A DNA stretch of 64,000 nt, taken from positions 80,687,001 to 80,751,000 of the forward strand of contig JALJCS010000002.1 of NCBI GenBank assembly GCA_023055355.1, in the 5' to 3' direction. How positions within the stretch are numbered: position 1 is the first letter of the stretch; every line of letters begins with the position of its first letter. A program made the position numbers and the translations under genes. This document shows, piece after piece, positions 23,794 through 36,955 of the stretch. Source of the DNA: Agelaius tricolor (Eukaryota > Chordata > Aves > Passeriformes > Icteridae). The notes under the pieces are model-generated. The model saw only the letters and a list, made by a program, of their open reading frames with translations, was not told the DNA's origin and made no database searches.

Positions 23794-26700
23794 CTGTTCC
23801 TTTGGGCTTTATTTGAACAGATCCTTATTTCTATTTCTTTCATTCTTGACTGGGAAAACAGATTTAGCAGGGTTTAACCCATTCTTCCATCACCATTGAT
23901 CCATGTAACACATACTCCTGTAAGTTGTTTTATAAAGTGTTTTATTGATTCCTTTCATTTCTTTATATGACATTTATTTTTTTCAGTCTTTCCTGACTTC
24001 TCTAAATCCATCTAGGTACAGGGTTTTCCTTACCACTTCACCTGATCATCTGCTACTGTATTATACAAGACACTGCTGGAACAATGTATTTTTACATCCT
24101 GCCTCTGTCCACTGTCTTCTTTAGTTTTGAATGTCCCCACACCATTTTTCACCTGATCATATTCAGTTCTAAACCTTTATTGAAGCTTCATAACTTTGCC
24201 ATACCTCTATGTCCATATCTGCCCTTTCACATTATGCCCTTTTTATAGTTCTGTGCAGGTTTACCGTTTCTAACATATTGGTCTGCACATCTTGACAGTT
24301 TCTATAGTAGTTGTGATTCTTCTATGGCCCTCGTATGTGATTTGAAATGACTGCACTGGGCATCAATTTCTGGTAAATGGTACCAACTAACTTTCATTTC
24401 CCTTGCCATCATTCCCATTTTTTATCTTCTCTGAAACTAGACTGGACACTCTTTAGAGCAGGAGATTGATGGACTTATTTGACCACCTAATAAAAAAAAG
24501 CCTTGGTGTTCAGTGAAGCTTTGCCTTGAAGTAGCAGAGCATCAGTACAAATAAATAAGAGTTTTCATTATCTCAGTAGTGCTAATTGCTTAGAATTGTA
24601 CCAGACAGGCTCAGTTTTATTTTTCAGCTTGCCTTTCTTTTGCTGACAGAAGAAATAAACAAGAAAAATATATCTCCACAGCCTCAGGAAAACAAAAACA
24701 AAAACAAAAACCAAAAAACCTGATGATTTTCTATTTTGTTGCCTGGTACTTGTTCTCTCATTTCACCAGATGAAATAATGTGCTATACATTACATTAAAG
24801 GGCCTTATCTGAATTTATGTACTCAGAGGCTTATTACTTATAACAGTGAGAGACAAATTGGCACTTAAATAATGGCTTATTCATTAATATATGCAGTGAA
24901 GTACATAGTCATGTTATGGAAGAGCTCAAACAATTATCATGCTCAATAATATCTCATAATGAGCTGGTACTCAATCTCATATTGACCTTTCTCTACTCTC
25001 TGAAAATTGTTAAGGATGAGAGAGGTGTAAGATGCTGCAAAGCCTTTTTCACTGGGATTATAATTTCAAAAGACATGATTAAGGGGTGTATCCTCATCCA
25101 TTCAAGGAAAAATAGTGATGGTTATTGTTTGTAGTCACAGTCCTCTCAGACCCATAAGACCACTGCTGAAAGTAGTGTATTAGGTATCAAAGGCAATGAA
25201 TAGCACAATAGATTTATGGGTCTAATGCCTTTTGTAAAAATAATTTTCTTGTAATAAGAAATAAAACAAAGGAATAATTAATTTTAATTTACATTTAGTA
25301 TTAAATTATTTGTGATAATTACCTTCCCCTTATTTGTTTCCAGTCTATGCAGACCTGACATTTTCAGGTCTCCTGAGAGCTTTGCAGATCTGCAGTGTTA
25401 ATCCATAAATTAGTTCCCTACTGTTGTGTAATAAAGTCTTCATTGCTCAGATGGGTAACTTCCTTCACTGCTCTCACTGCTTGAATCAGATTTCCTATGT
25501 AGCTACACATCAATTAGTTGGGCTCAGAAATGGGAAAAATTAATTCCAGACCTTTTTATTCCTATAGTCAATGCTAACACACCTATATAAGCACATATTT
25601 GTCCACCACCACAATGTGGTATCAGTAGCTTTGACACAACATTCATTTCTGCAGAAGAATCTATAGATAAGCATAAGGTATGTGAGACCACAGATTTGGA
25701 CCTGATGGATTGGCCTCCTGCTAGATCAGCTTGGCCACATTGAAGTTGTGGATTACAGATGGAAAGAATGAGAAGATATCTTGGTCACCCAAGCCTGGAA
25801 GGACTTCAAATTCACATATTCTGTTTTAAACTGAAACAGGAGGTTTCAGTCTTCTTCCAGAAGCTGCCTGTTTGAGATATACTGCTAGACATATGTAGTT
25901 CTCACCAGTTCTTTCCCTCTGTATCTGTAGTATAAGGAAATAATGATCCTTTTGGCCTTGGAAATGCTGAAACAGTTTCATTTTCACAACTTTCACTGAG
26001 CACTGGACACTGTCACTCCTGCCAAAGTTTTCATATTGCATTTTCAATTTGTGGCATGGCCTCAGGTACTTTCATCTGACAGCATATCCAGTGATGTTGT
26101 TCTGTAAATCTGGTCTGTCTGTCTTAACTTCATTAGAAATGTAAAACTCTCCTTCAAGAAAATTGCACTTCACTGGGGAGTATTTTTTGCAGTCACCAAG
26201 AATTAATATACATATCAAAACACAATCAAAACCACAATCACACACATTCAAAAACACCATGTCAGTGAGAAACAGAGGGGGATTTCAAAGGATTTTTGGA
26301 ATGAGAGAAACTCAGGGAGAACAATATGCACCACCCCTTTGCAAGCCAAAGGTTAGCACGCAGAGGATCAGGGCTGGAATATGCAACTCTGGCTCCTGCT
26401 AAAGGATTAATTCTTTGGCTAGCAATGTTTTAATATGTGAACACTCAAAAGAGGAAACAACATCTAAGACACCTTAAGTTAGAGTAGTTACAAATATATG
26501 AACTTTGTTTTCTAGAGTTTAAAAAAAGGCTATTTGTACTCAAAAAAAAAAAACAAAACCAAAACACCAAAAGAAAGCATGACAACCTCCTTACAAAGGG
26601 CAAAAATGTCAGCATTTTAGAGGCAACATATTTTTGATATACATTGCTATATGCCAATTAAAATTCATACAGTTAATAAGAAATATATTAGCTGCAGTGT

Positions 26701-29700
26701 TCTCATTTTGTTTTAGTACTCTTACACAAATGCATTTAAAGCAAACAAACTTTTCAGTGCCCAGAAAAATTTAATTAAAAAATGCAGAGCAAATTTTACA
26801 TTTTAGGGATATACATGCACTCCATCTCTGGGTATAAACACATTATATGTTATATAACACCAAAATGCACCTCACCTCCCACAACAAGCCTCCAACTCAT
26901 TTTCCTCTTGCAGTATAAAAAAACCCAGTCTGATTTTTTCCAAGTTTTGTTATTAAAAAATAGGGCAGTGAATGCCAATTTTCATCTCTTGGCAAATGTT
27001 TATAGCCAAGATGTAAACCCCTGAAAACAGGGGTTTATAATTTAAATGCTGACACAATCTTAACTAGAGCAATGGGAACACTGTTGCCATAATAACTGCC
27101 ATTCTCTGGAAAGTATTTATGGCAAGGCTTCAACCTTTCTTAAGGCAGAAATTCAGGCCTTTGGCTGCCATTGACTGTGGGTAATGGCAGTGAGATCCAG
27201 ATTCCTGGGGATGGAGCCATCAGTACTCAGAAACCAAAGCCATTTCAACATGTCTGCTAAACCTGTTCGTGACCTAGGCATGTGCTGGATCCTGCAGCCC
27301 TGAAGCCAATGGCAGATTTTTCCAGTGGTTTGAACAAGAGCAGGTCTGAGTCCCCTGTGTCCATCAATATCACATTCTTTTGTTCCTATCAGGGCCTTCC
27401 AAGAGAACCTGTTTATATATCTGTCTTCCCTAATTGAAACCAGAATATCTTTCTTTGCCTCCCACTTAAACAATGCTGGAATTAATATCTTTTTTACACC
27501 ATAAAAAGTACCATGTTACAATTCTGTAAATACACTGAAGGCAAGACTGAATATGAGATTGTGACCTCTATTTATAAAGCCATAGTTATTTTATAAATTT
27601 CTCCTGTGCTTGCTTGCTCTTTCTCTGTCTCCCTCCTTTGTCCTTTTCTCCACTCCTTCTTCTTTTATTTCTTTCTATATGCCAAACAAAAATAATGACA
27701 AACCCTGATATTTTAAACATGTGAAATAAGGATGGAAATGTCTTATGTATAAAAGTATTGCAAAATTATAATGTGTTAAAAAGGAATATAATTGCATGCA
27801 AGTTTACAGTCTCATTCGATTAGAATGCAGATTTTTTTTCTAAATGGGACACAGATATCTCAAATCCAAACACAACAGATGTAACATTAAAAGATATCTG
27901 ATAAATGTTTGTCATATGCCATCCTGTTGGTACAGCTTACTTTTTCCCAAATACTCTGGTCTCAAATGTCCAGCATGAGGATGGTTCCATGCCATTGACA
28001 TGGCTAAAACCAGAGCTAAAAGTAGAGGCTCCAAATGCCAGAAGATTTTTCAAGCTCAGAGAGACAGACCCCTGCAAGATATTTCTGATGTCTTGACTCT
28101 CCAAGACCAGAGCTGAACTGTTTCTTTTCCTGTTTTATCAAATCTTGCCTTATTTATAGCCAATATCAATGGGAGCAACTTTCAGTTTGTTTTCATTTCA
28201 TATGGAGAGACTAGATCTTTGTATTTCAGCTTTAGGATTTGTGGCATAAGAAACCATGCTGCCACCAGTTTTCAGTGGGAGTCACTTTGAGGAGCACAGG
28301 AAAATTGAGAACAGGGAAGGTCAGGTTTTCAGGACACAATGTTGCTACTTCTATTTGCCAAGCTCTCCTGTGTGAATATGACTGATGTTTCTCTGGCCTA
28401 GGTAATATAGGAAGAGGCAGTGGAGAAAAACATGACAATTTCATTTCAAATCACAAGATGGGACAAAATGTATTTATGATAATTTAGCAAATATTGTAGG
28501 AGAGGAACATTTCCTTCATGGAAAATATTCTGAGGCTTTTCAATCCTCATGGGACTTCATGTGCAAAACTCTGAAGATTCACACACATTCCAGAATATGG
28601 CTGAAGCTCTGTGTTTGAATTTGACTTGTAGCTGTCATTTGTAATAGCACTTTCTTGCTTATACCACTATCAGAAGGTAAAGGCAAGCAAGATGAATTTA
28701 CCTGCAGCTAAAGATCTCCCTATTTGGTGGATTAAAAAAAATTCTTCTCTTTAGGAATGGCCCTTGAAAATTTCATGCCAGCTTGAAATTTGCTCTTAAA
28801 CAGGCGTTCTTTTCTTTTTATAGAGTCTACAACTTTAGACATTATTTTTAGTTCTCTCAGAAATAGATTTGAGCATTTAAGTTGGGATATTTTATTTTCC
28901 CAAAGTTGCAGTGAAGACCAAAGCTAGCATATGAGTTTGCTGCTTCTTCATAGATAAAGTTTATAAAGACATGCCGGAGATGAAATTTATCAACTCAAAT
29001 AATACTAAGAATATGTAGAAGGGACTACTTTTATTGTCTTCCAGAAGATATCGAAGCCAGCTGTTAAGAAAGGCTGAGTATGTTTGGTACCCTGTGTTCC
29101 CCTAGGCTTTGATACTTTGCAGCTGTGAGTGAGGTGCCTTTGTGTACCCACTAGCTGAGTTCAGGATTTAAGATGTTGTAAATATTTAACATCTTTAGTG
29201 CTTTTTTATCATAAGACAGTCTCATTCACCATCAATTGTCTAATCTTATGCCATGCCAGTCTTACATCTATCCATTAAAACAAAGTCCTTGTACAAGAAA
29301 TGGTGAAAGAACTGGGGCCAGAAACAAAAAATTAAGCAGGAGAGGCCAACTGTGAGACAGTCAGATGTGTCTATTGTGGAAACAGGAAAGTTCCTATGTT
29401 TCAGTTTTCCTTCCCATGTTGCTAATGGATTTTATCCTAAAACTGTTACATGCAAAATGCATATTCTAAGCAGGCCCTTGGGAAAACACCATTTTAGCTT
29501 CCCCTCCTCTCCAGCAGTGTTTTGCCTACTAGATTACAGAAATAGTCTCCCTTTTGCAATTTTCTTTGCAGGCCAAACAAATTCCACATTCCTGGCTGCA
29601 CAGAAATGGCACAGCTTCAATGAAAGCCATGCAGCAAGGGCACTCTCTGAAGAGGTGGGAGCTGTGGATTTCTGTCTACTCAGGCTGATGGTGCTGCAGT

Positions 29701-32411
29701 TTTTCAATTTCCAGGGCAAGTCCTGTAAGTAGAATACTATGATTTCAGCAGGATGTGGTGTTATCCTGTTTAGCTAGTGTTTGAATGGATCTGAATGTCA
29801 TGCTCTACTGCATTCACTGTCCTTCACAAATTAAACAGGTTCAGATGTCACTTACTGGCCCCTGTCCTCATGGGTGTTACAGCAGGTGCCTTGTTTGGCC
29901 TTTCCAGATGATCCACAGAGGAGGAAGATATCAGACTGCTCAGCTCACCTACGTCAGACACAATTCTGTTTTCATGCCAGAACAGAATTTAAGATACTTA
30001 GGTAAGTTCCTTTGCAATACATATTCTTTTATTCCTCTCAGATGACTAAGTGATTACATGAGAGTTGTGATAGTTTGTGGCTTGCTATTGTGAACTAAGG
30101 CAAGTAAATTTAAACTAAGTAGTACTTTAGGAATCTTGTTTCTTTTGAGCTTTCTGTTTTCACTAAAAAAAGATTGCATGAAGTTAGGAAATTATTAGAG
30201 AGGGATTTGATGTATGCTGCATCATGGGTCCTGAGTTACTCTGCAATTCAAACTACTGCAATCTTGATTAAGAAGTTCAGAAGGTGGAATTACAAGAAGT
30301 CAAGAGGTAAAGTCAAGTACTTCAAAAACCTTAAAAAAACTCTCTTCTTTTTATAAAAGGGATTAAAACCTTGAATTAATTGATGCTTTACTCCAAGAAT
30401 AATCTATGAGACTTTATCAGGATTCATTATGTTTTAACTTCATCTTTGAACTCTAATAATCCATGAGACTTCCCCAGTCTTGAACACAGAAGTTAGAACA
30501 GTCAAGAGTGAAGTTTACAAGTGTTTTCTATGAAACTTGCAAACAGAAAGAAAAATAAGTCTTTTCCCTTGACCACATCTGGGCTCTGTAGCATGAGCTA
30601 TTTAGATGCCTGATTCTTTAAAATCAAATCTGCAATTACTTCTTATGTTTTTACAAAGAAATTGTGCATGGGAGGTTTGAATTTTAAAGTCAGCTTAAAT
30701 CCAAGCTATGGGGAGGGAGGAAACTGCTTGAACTTCACCTATGAAAGATGTGATCATGACTAAGTTCTTTCATGAAACATTCCCTACAGAGATGATTCTT
30801 TGCATCCTAAGCTGGGTCTGTGTGGGAGAGAGATGTCTACTGCTAGTTATTGTAGTCTGAAAAAAACAGTGTCACACTGCATCTCCCTCAGTGTCACTGA
30901 CATCCTGCACAGTGCAGGGCACACATTGTTTTTCTTATTCACCCTTGCCATTTTTTCCTCTTTTTTTTTTAAACAATTTATCCAGTTTCCCTATTCATCC
31001 AGGAATGTCTGCTGGAAGGAACCTGGAACTAAGTGGATATAAGGTTGCTGTGGGTGTACTGAAGACCAGTTTCTTTTAGGAAACATCATCAATGTCTGCA
31101 TTCATATTATTCTCATTTTAAAGGGAGAATCTGTATACTGTTCTGTAATTGTGTGCCTGTGTTATGTTTTTCCTAACAAGTTCTATGTTTTAACAAGGAC
31201 TGCTGCTTTTATTTAGCCAAAGATACTGGGATTTTTAGGATCCAAAATCTCCAGACATTTCTCACATTACTAGCAAAACAGAAAGGGTCCACCTTCCTGT
31301 TGCTCAGGGCTGTAGAAAAGGAAATTATCATATGACAACAACCTATCTGCAAGACTAGGAAGACTGTATTTCATCCACAACAGCTCCTCCAGAATCTTTT
31401 ACCCTTGGCTCTGACTCAGAAGGATAGATGCTATCTCTTAGCTAGGTCTGCCCATAACATACTCTTTTGGTAGTTACCCATTTTATGGCTCAGCTTACTG
31501 AAGCTGTGCAGGAGACTCTTACAAATGACTGAACCCCTTCACACTTCCCTTTGCCCACCTTTCTATCAAAATCACTCTCGACATCCAGACGAGCAAGTAA
31601 AGCCACTTATTTTTCGTATCCTTACTCCTCAGAGTGCCTCTCATGGAGGGCTATGGGGCAGACATTATTTGTTGTCTTTCAATGTTATCTGTTCTTTTAC
31701 TTTGGCACTTCCATCCTGAACTGTTCATGATCTATAATGAAACCTCTCTCACTGTGTGGGCCTTGGTGGTTTATTTGATTTGGAGCAGTATAGGCTGAAT
31801 GCTGGCAAGAAATTAAAATACAAATGTAGGTAAAATAACACTGCATTTTTGTTCATTTTAGGGAATCTCTCAGGTCACTAAAATATTTTGAACACCTACA
31901 ACAGAATTATTTTTTGCTTGACATTCTTTAAAACAAAAAAAAAAATTGGTATCAGCAAAAGAATATTTAAATATCATTAGGGCTTTGACAGAAGTCAACA
32001 AAAGCATGGAAATGCCCAATTAAGGCAGAAATGCACCATATGGACTTGGAAGTGATAAGTAGTAAACAAGCTGTTATAGTGACACCCTGCTGTGGTTAGG
32101 TGTGGAACACATGTCCCTTTTAGGGTTTATCTACAGATGTTTTTACTTTGTAGCTCTGCTTGTTCTACCAGATATGAAAGAACTGAAATAGGGAGGGTGG
32201 GTGAGATATTTTTTCTTCTTTGGTGCCTTTATTTTCATATTTGAATTTATAAATACTATTGAGCTTACTCATATGAAACAGCAGTGTGCTAGGAGCTCTT
32301 CCCTGCTTGCACACTCATTCATAGAGATGTATTCACAATTTGGTTATTTGCTAGTCCTGGAATTTCTGCTAATTTATGTTTGAAGCAGCAAAGACAAACA
32401 CACTTCACTCT
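23794..32411. other. Unique AT-rich DNA, 8.6 kb, no gene recognised
   Basis: I recognise no transposon ends here. A-rich or AAAAC-like short runs lie near 24,690-24,715 and 26,540-26,570. The longest open frames (126 codons at 29,352-29,732 plus; 106 codons at 27,153-27,473 minus) have no domain I know. One splice-bounded segment (29,908-30,001) is listed separately. Confidence 0.6.
29908..30001 (+). other. Weak exon-like segment bounded by consensus splice sites
   Basis: A pyrimidine-rich stretch ending TTGTTTGGCCTTTCCAG precedes position 29908. A good donor (G, then GTAAGT) follows at 30001/30002. The 94 bases between are open in one frame, beginning MIHRGGRYQTAQ. The protein is not recognised, and 94 is not a multiple of three. 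In 64 kb, such a pairing can occur by chance. It could equally be a non-coding RNA exon or nothing. Confidence 0.15.
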
Positions 32412-32523
32412 CAGCCCACAAGTTTTCTCACTTTTACCCTTCTGATTCTTTTCCCCATTCTACCACCATGGAGTGAGTGAGCAGCCGTGTGGGGCTGAGT
32501 TGCTGGCTAGTTAAACTGGGACA
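32412..32523 (+). repeat. 5' LTR remnant of the ERVL element (3' portion only)
   Basis: Only the last ~110 bases of the LTR remain. The segment includes AGTTTTCTCACTTTTACCCT, then GGAGTGAGTGAGCAGCCGTG, and ends TTAAACTGGGACA (CA end). It aligns at its start with 35,161-35,206 of the 3' LTR. The U3 and promoter part is missing, through deletion or replacement. Confidence 0.7.
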
Positions 32524-34428
32524 GTCCTTTTTGGTACCCAGTGTGGGGCTTTTAATTGATTATCTCCTAATTGCCATGGGGCTTCCCTGCCTCACTGTGT
32601 GCTGGAGACCAGTGCTGTTTACTGGCTGCCTTTTGCTTTCACTGCTTTCTGTAGTGCTCTGCTGATGAGCAGCCCCCTCTGCTGTGCCTAGGTGACACCT
32701 GGTGACACACCTGGGCTGGATGGTGGCCAGGCATCACTGCTATTTCTGTACTCCTGTACTGGACAGGCTGGAACTCCAGTGGGAGCTTGAGTCAAGAGAA
32801 TTGTGGCCTGTGGATGTGTCTATACAGGAGCAGGTGTGTCTATGCAGATGTGTCTATACAGATGTGTCTACATTTCTATATAGCTGTGTCTATACAGGAT
32901 GCTTTCCTGAAGCATCTGTGGCAGTGGATAAGCCATGTCAGAGCAGGTGCATCTCAAAGTGCCTGTGGCTGTGGTTATGTCTGTGCCACACCAGTGGTAC
33001 CTCTGAAGGGACTGTGGCCCAAGGATAAGTCCACACTGGAGGAGGTACAGCCCAAAGCATATGCTGCTCTGAGTAAATCCATGGTGCAGCAGGTCAACCT
33101 TGAAGCATCAGTGGTTTCTCATGAAGCATTGAGATGCAATTATTAAAATTATTAGAGAGATGCCTTTGCCTAATTTGAGGTTTAAATGAGACCATATTGC
33201 AAAATCAAAAGTAAATTTTCTTTTTAGGAATAAATGTGAGTTTGAGTGAGGTAGAGAAGGAGTCAAGGGGAGAGAGAGTGACAGATAAACAGAATAAACA
33301 GGAAAAATATCACCATTCTACATATTCCAACAACATCCTGTTGATCCTCATCTTCTCAGGGGTTGCAGTCTTGTCAAGGTGTTGGTCGCAGAGTGTATCC
33401 ATCAAATGGTGGGGGGGAAGGAATGCAAAACACCTGGTCCATTAGGTTTGTATTATGCTCAGACTCAGGTGGGAATGCCCAGGTACCTCCCCTGGGGTGG
33501 GGTGTGTTTCACATTGGCTGATGCAATGCTGTGGATCACAGGACACTTCAAGAGCCTTGACACCCTCCAAGATGTTGTAGCTGTGTCTTAGTGTTTGGAG
33601 AGGAGTTTTCACAGCTAAGTCATTATGTAAGGAAGGACATTGGCATGATAGGGACTTATCCCACCTCACAGAATTTTATTTTAAGCACCTCTTATCTGCT
33701 TTTTCCCTTACCTGGAAACCCAGTTTGTAGCCTCAGATGTGCACACCCTTCTGCACCACTCTGTGCATCACTAGCGAAGCAGCCGGGCTATTATTTGAGC
33801 CATTAGCAGCAACAATCCAGTCTCTTACAGCACCTTGTTGAGTGTTTGAGTCATTAATCACCAGCAGTCCAGGCTCTCACATGAGGTCATGCTGCAGCAC
33901 CTCAAAGTGTGTGGTCAAACATAAGCCCATGACAGATCCAGACACCCTGACTGCAGCCACGACCAGGCTAAGCTGGAGCAGGTTCACACCGCAAGGGACT
34001 GCAGCCATTGGTAAGGCTTCTATCCAGCTGGAGCTCCAAAGGCTTCCTGGCTCATGGAGGAGGCCATGCTGGAAGAGATGTGTCCCAGAGTGACTGTGAA
34101 CAAACCTGTGCTGCAGCAGTTATACCCCTGGTGGGATAGGGCTCACAAGGAAGGCTCTACTAGAAGCAGGTAGTGTCCTAAGGGACTGCACTCTGTGGAT
34201 GAGCGTAAGCAGAGCAGGAACAAGGGGAGGAGTTTATTGCAATGGTAAACACTGTGGTGTGGTCCACAGGGACCAGGGGTCGAGGCTGTAATGGAAATTC
34301 AGTGGGAATTATTATAACAGGACACACATGAACCAATGAAAGAGAAGACTTATAAGTGCAAATGCAGCAGGGACTTAACCTGAGCTGATTTTGGTGCCCA
34401 ATAGTTCCACACAACAGACCACCCCTGC
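32524..34428 (+). other. ERVL internal region: primer-binding site and non-coding leader
   Basis: It begins with the putative primer-binding site (TGGTACCCAGTGTGGGG). It holds four copies of a TGTGTCTATACAG-type motif at 32,815-32,897. It then runs through leader-like sequence with repeated CTGTG/CAGCAGG motifs. Two overlapping open frames of 108 and 119 codons (32,702-33,146) show no retroviral domain and are taken as fortuitous. No RT or integrase signature was found before the 3' LTR. Confidence 0.6.
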
Positions 34429-35240
34429 TGTTCTAAGTGACCACTATAACAGATGGAACCCAAAGTCATGGACTAAATTAACTCAGTGGATATTTTATGG
34501 GTATTTTATGTGTAGTCCATAGACTAAAGCAGTGATGTTCTCTATTATATCAAGGCTTGGGAAGAGGGGTGGTTTTTAAGTTGGTTATATTGGATAGTGT
34601 GGCACCTGAACATGATGTAAAGGGTATGCAAGAAGGGGTGGAAAATGTGTTGCTTTTGGCTTGTATAGAGGTAATTTTCTTCATAGTAGCTAATATGGGC
34701 TGTGGTTTTGGATTTGTTCTCAAAACAGTGTTGATAGAACAAGGTTGTTTTTCTTATTGCTGAGCAGTGCTTACACAGAGTCAAAGCCTTCTCTGCTACT
34801 CACCCCCCAGTGCAGAGACTGGGGGTATTTGGGAAGTTGGGAGAGAACATTGTCAGGACAGCTGACCCAAGGGATGATACCATTATGGTGTCATGCTCAT
34901 CATATGAAGCTTAGGGAAGAAGGAGGAATGAGGGGGAGGTTTAAGTGATGTCATTTGTCTTCCCCTGTCACCATTGTGTGATGGAGCCTTGCTTTTCTTG
35001 GGGCAGATGAACACCTGTCACCATTGTGTGATGGAGCCTTGCTTTTCTTGGGGCAGATGAACACCTGCCTGCCTATTGGAAGTGGTGAGTGAATTCCTTG
35101 TTCTGCTTTGTTTGCTTGCATGGTTTTTCCTTTACCTTTATTAAGCTATCTTAAGCTATGAGTTTTCTCATTTTTACTCTTCTGGTTATCTTGCCCAGCC
35201 CTTTGTGGTGTGAGTGCCTACTACTCACACTTATAGAGGA
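34429..35240 (+). repeat. 3' LTR of the ERVL element
   Basis: It starts near TGTTCTAAGTGACC and runs about 0.8 kb. Recognisable LTR landmarks are TTTTTAAGTTGGTTATATTGG, GACAGCTGACCCAAGGGATG, a decayed TATA region (CATATGAAGCTTAGG at about 34,899) and TTATTAAGCTATC near 35,140 in the poly(A)-signal position. It contains a perfect 50-bp tandem duplication at 34,964-35,063. The right end is unclear: similarity to the 5' LTR fades after about 35,215. Confidence 0.7.
34964..35063 (+). repeat. 50-bp tandem duplication inside the 3' LTR
   Basis: Positions 34,964-35,013 are repeated exactly at 35,014-35,063 (unit starts CCTGTCACCATTGTGTGATG, ends CAGATGAACA), followed by another CCTG. Perfect identity in an otherwise degraded LTR implies that the duplication is much younger than the insertion. 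Confidence 0.95.
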
Positions 35241-36839
35241 TAGATGATCAAATTAATAAAATGTCATGACCTCAAGGTTTGCCTGATTCTGTGGGAATGG
35301 AATTCTGATGTTAGAGCTGCTGTCTTAGTTTCAAGCAGTGAAGGAAATAAAGGGCTCTCTCAGCATGCATTAAGTAAAATTCTGCCATAGGGCCACCATA
35401 TGCCCCTTTGTAACACCATGAGAAATCAGGACTAGGCTGACAAACACCTCCTTGGAACATCTTCTTTGTGTCTGTTGCTACCCTCTTTTCTCCCTTTTTA
35501 TGGACAAGGCCTCAAGTCTAAGATAAGCCTAAGAAACAAATAATGAACTACTCTGTATCTACCCTGTTTCTCACCCAGACTAGCCTCTTTTGTTCAGAAG
35601 GAAGGAAAACTACTTAGGGGCATGACATGGCAAAGACTTCTAGGATTATACATGTGTAGATGCTGGTAACAATAAGACCTTTCTAATTTCTATCAAATTT
35701 TAACATAGAAAGTAGTCAGAGTGGTAATTGGAGTTCTATGAGTAGCTGGATATGTAAGTACAGGCAAGCCAGGATATCAATGTAAATTTTTATTAGTATA
35801 TGAAAGAAACAATTGTAGGTTTCTTGCAAAGCTGTCTGTTATTGTGCTTAAAAAGGGATTTGCATAAAAATATATTTTTTTTAATGGATAAATCATTGAA
35901 AGAGCAGTTAAATGTACAATTTTGACCCTTATGAGGAAAGTGACAAGTCTCCCAATAATTTCTGTAGTGTTAGGATTTCACCCCACCTTCCTGTTCCTGT
36001 GCTGCTAGTAACTGGATATATTACTTGGGCCAAATCAAATGGCCTGTACTGGTCTCCCCTATAATAACTAAAATGGCACTGTTCTTTCTCTACTTGTTCA
36101 AAGAGAATGGGGATCCTTGCACAAGTGGTGCTGTGTGTGTGCCCCTGTGATGATTTCAGTCATGGCTCAGCAGCTATCTAGCACTAAGTAATTTTTTCTT
36201 TGCTTCCATTTGACTTTGACAGTTTGGTGTCCTTATGACATGAACATGCACAACAAAATGGCAATTGTTATTGGCAATGGTCACACCTGTTATTATGAAA
36301 CAACACCTTCCCTTAGCAGAGAAAGGGTCTCAATGAAAGGAATATTTAAGCTGACTGTAGACTGGACTTTAGGCCAGTTGTAGGGATGAGAAGAGGGAGG
36401 CGGGGGGAGTGAGTTCTCACTGGGATCTAAGGAGCACTGATGACAAATCCAAAAATAGAGGCATATTCTCACCCACCCTCCTTCAGATTCCACCTCTTGC
36501 CCTTCACCAAAGAAGTAGTCTTTGGCAGAAAATTTTTTCAGCTCCATTTTCAGTTTAAGTAATCTCCCAGAGAGGTAGTCAGATATATGTTGGACATCCA
36601 TTGACTCCTTAGGATCCTACTTGAGGCAGACAGGATTTTCAGCCTTGTTTTGATCAGGTAATCTGATGCTTTATCCTCCACTACTATTTTTTTTCTCCAA
36701 GTTATTAATTGTTTTCTAGGCCTCTTCCTTCTGTGAGGTCCTAGGTCTTTTCAATGCTTAATGTTTACCCTCCTTCCAGTCCAGGATCAAATAGGCTGCC
36801 AACTTTCACAAGCACTAGATCCATCTAAAACATATTGAT
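35241..36839. other. Unique AT-rich DNA, no feature recognised
   Basis: Only short open frames (102 codons minus at 36,293-36,601) without recognisable domains. Confidence 0.6.
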
Positions 36840-36955
36840 TAAAAAAAAAAAAATCAAACAAACAAACAAACAAAAAAAAAACCACCCCAAAAACCCCAAA
36901 AACCAAACAAACAAAAAAACCCCCCAAAAACCCCACAGAAACAAACTCCCCCCTC
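36840..36955 (+). repeat. A-rich / (AAAC)n-like low-complexity tract
   Basis: Runs of A with CAAA, CCCC and CAAACAAA units over about 115 bp. The Gly/Phe/Val-rich minus-strand frame is an artefact. Confidence 0.8.

Larger units (their letters stand above)
32412..35240 (+). mobile_element. Degraded ERVL-type endogenous retrovirus, coding region deleted
   Basis: The element has a 5' LTR remnant, an internal leader and a 3' LTR in plus orientation. The two LTR ends can be aligned directly in this window: AGTTTTCTCACTTTTACCCT at 32421 against AGTTTTCTCATTTTTACTCT at 35161, followed by further similarity. The sequence after the 5' LTR (TTGGTACCCAGTGTGGGGCT at 32531-32550) occupies the primer-binding-site position. 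I recognise the leader and LTR as belonging to the common bird ERVL group. About 1.9 kb lies between the LTRs and I find no recognisable gag, protease, RT or integrase, so nearly all the coding part is lost. Stops are frequent in all frames. Because the 5' LTR lacks its upstream part, no target-site duplication can be read. Confidence 0.8.

Noticed and set aside
22798..23899. Several overlapping 200-326-codon open frames on both strands
   Set aside because: All lie in the TTCC/GCCACTTCC minisatellite, which cannot form stop codons. Their products are pure low-complexity repeats, and both strands are open at once.
29352..29732. 126-codon plus-strand frame
   Set aside because: There is no known domain, a minus-strand frame overlaps it, and no splice or promoter support was seen.
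32702..33146. Two overlapping frames of 108 and 119 codons
   Set aside because: They lie in the ERVL leader in different frames, with no gag, protease, RT or integrase signature.
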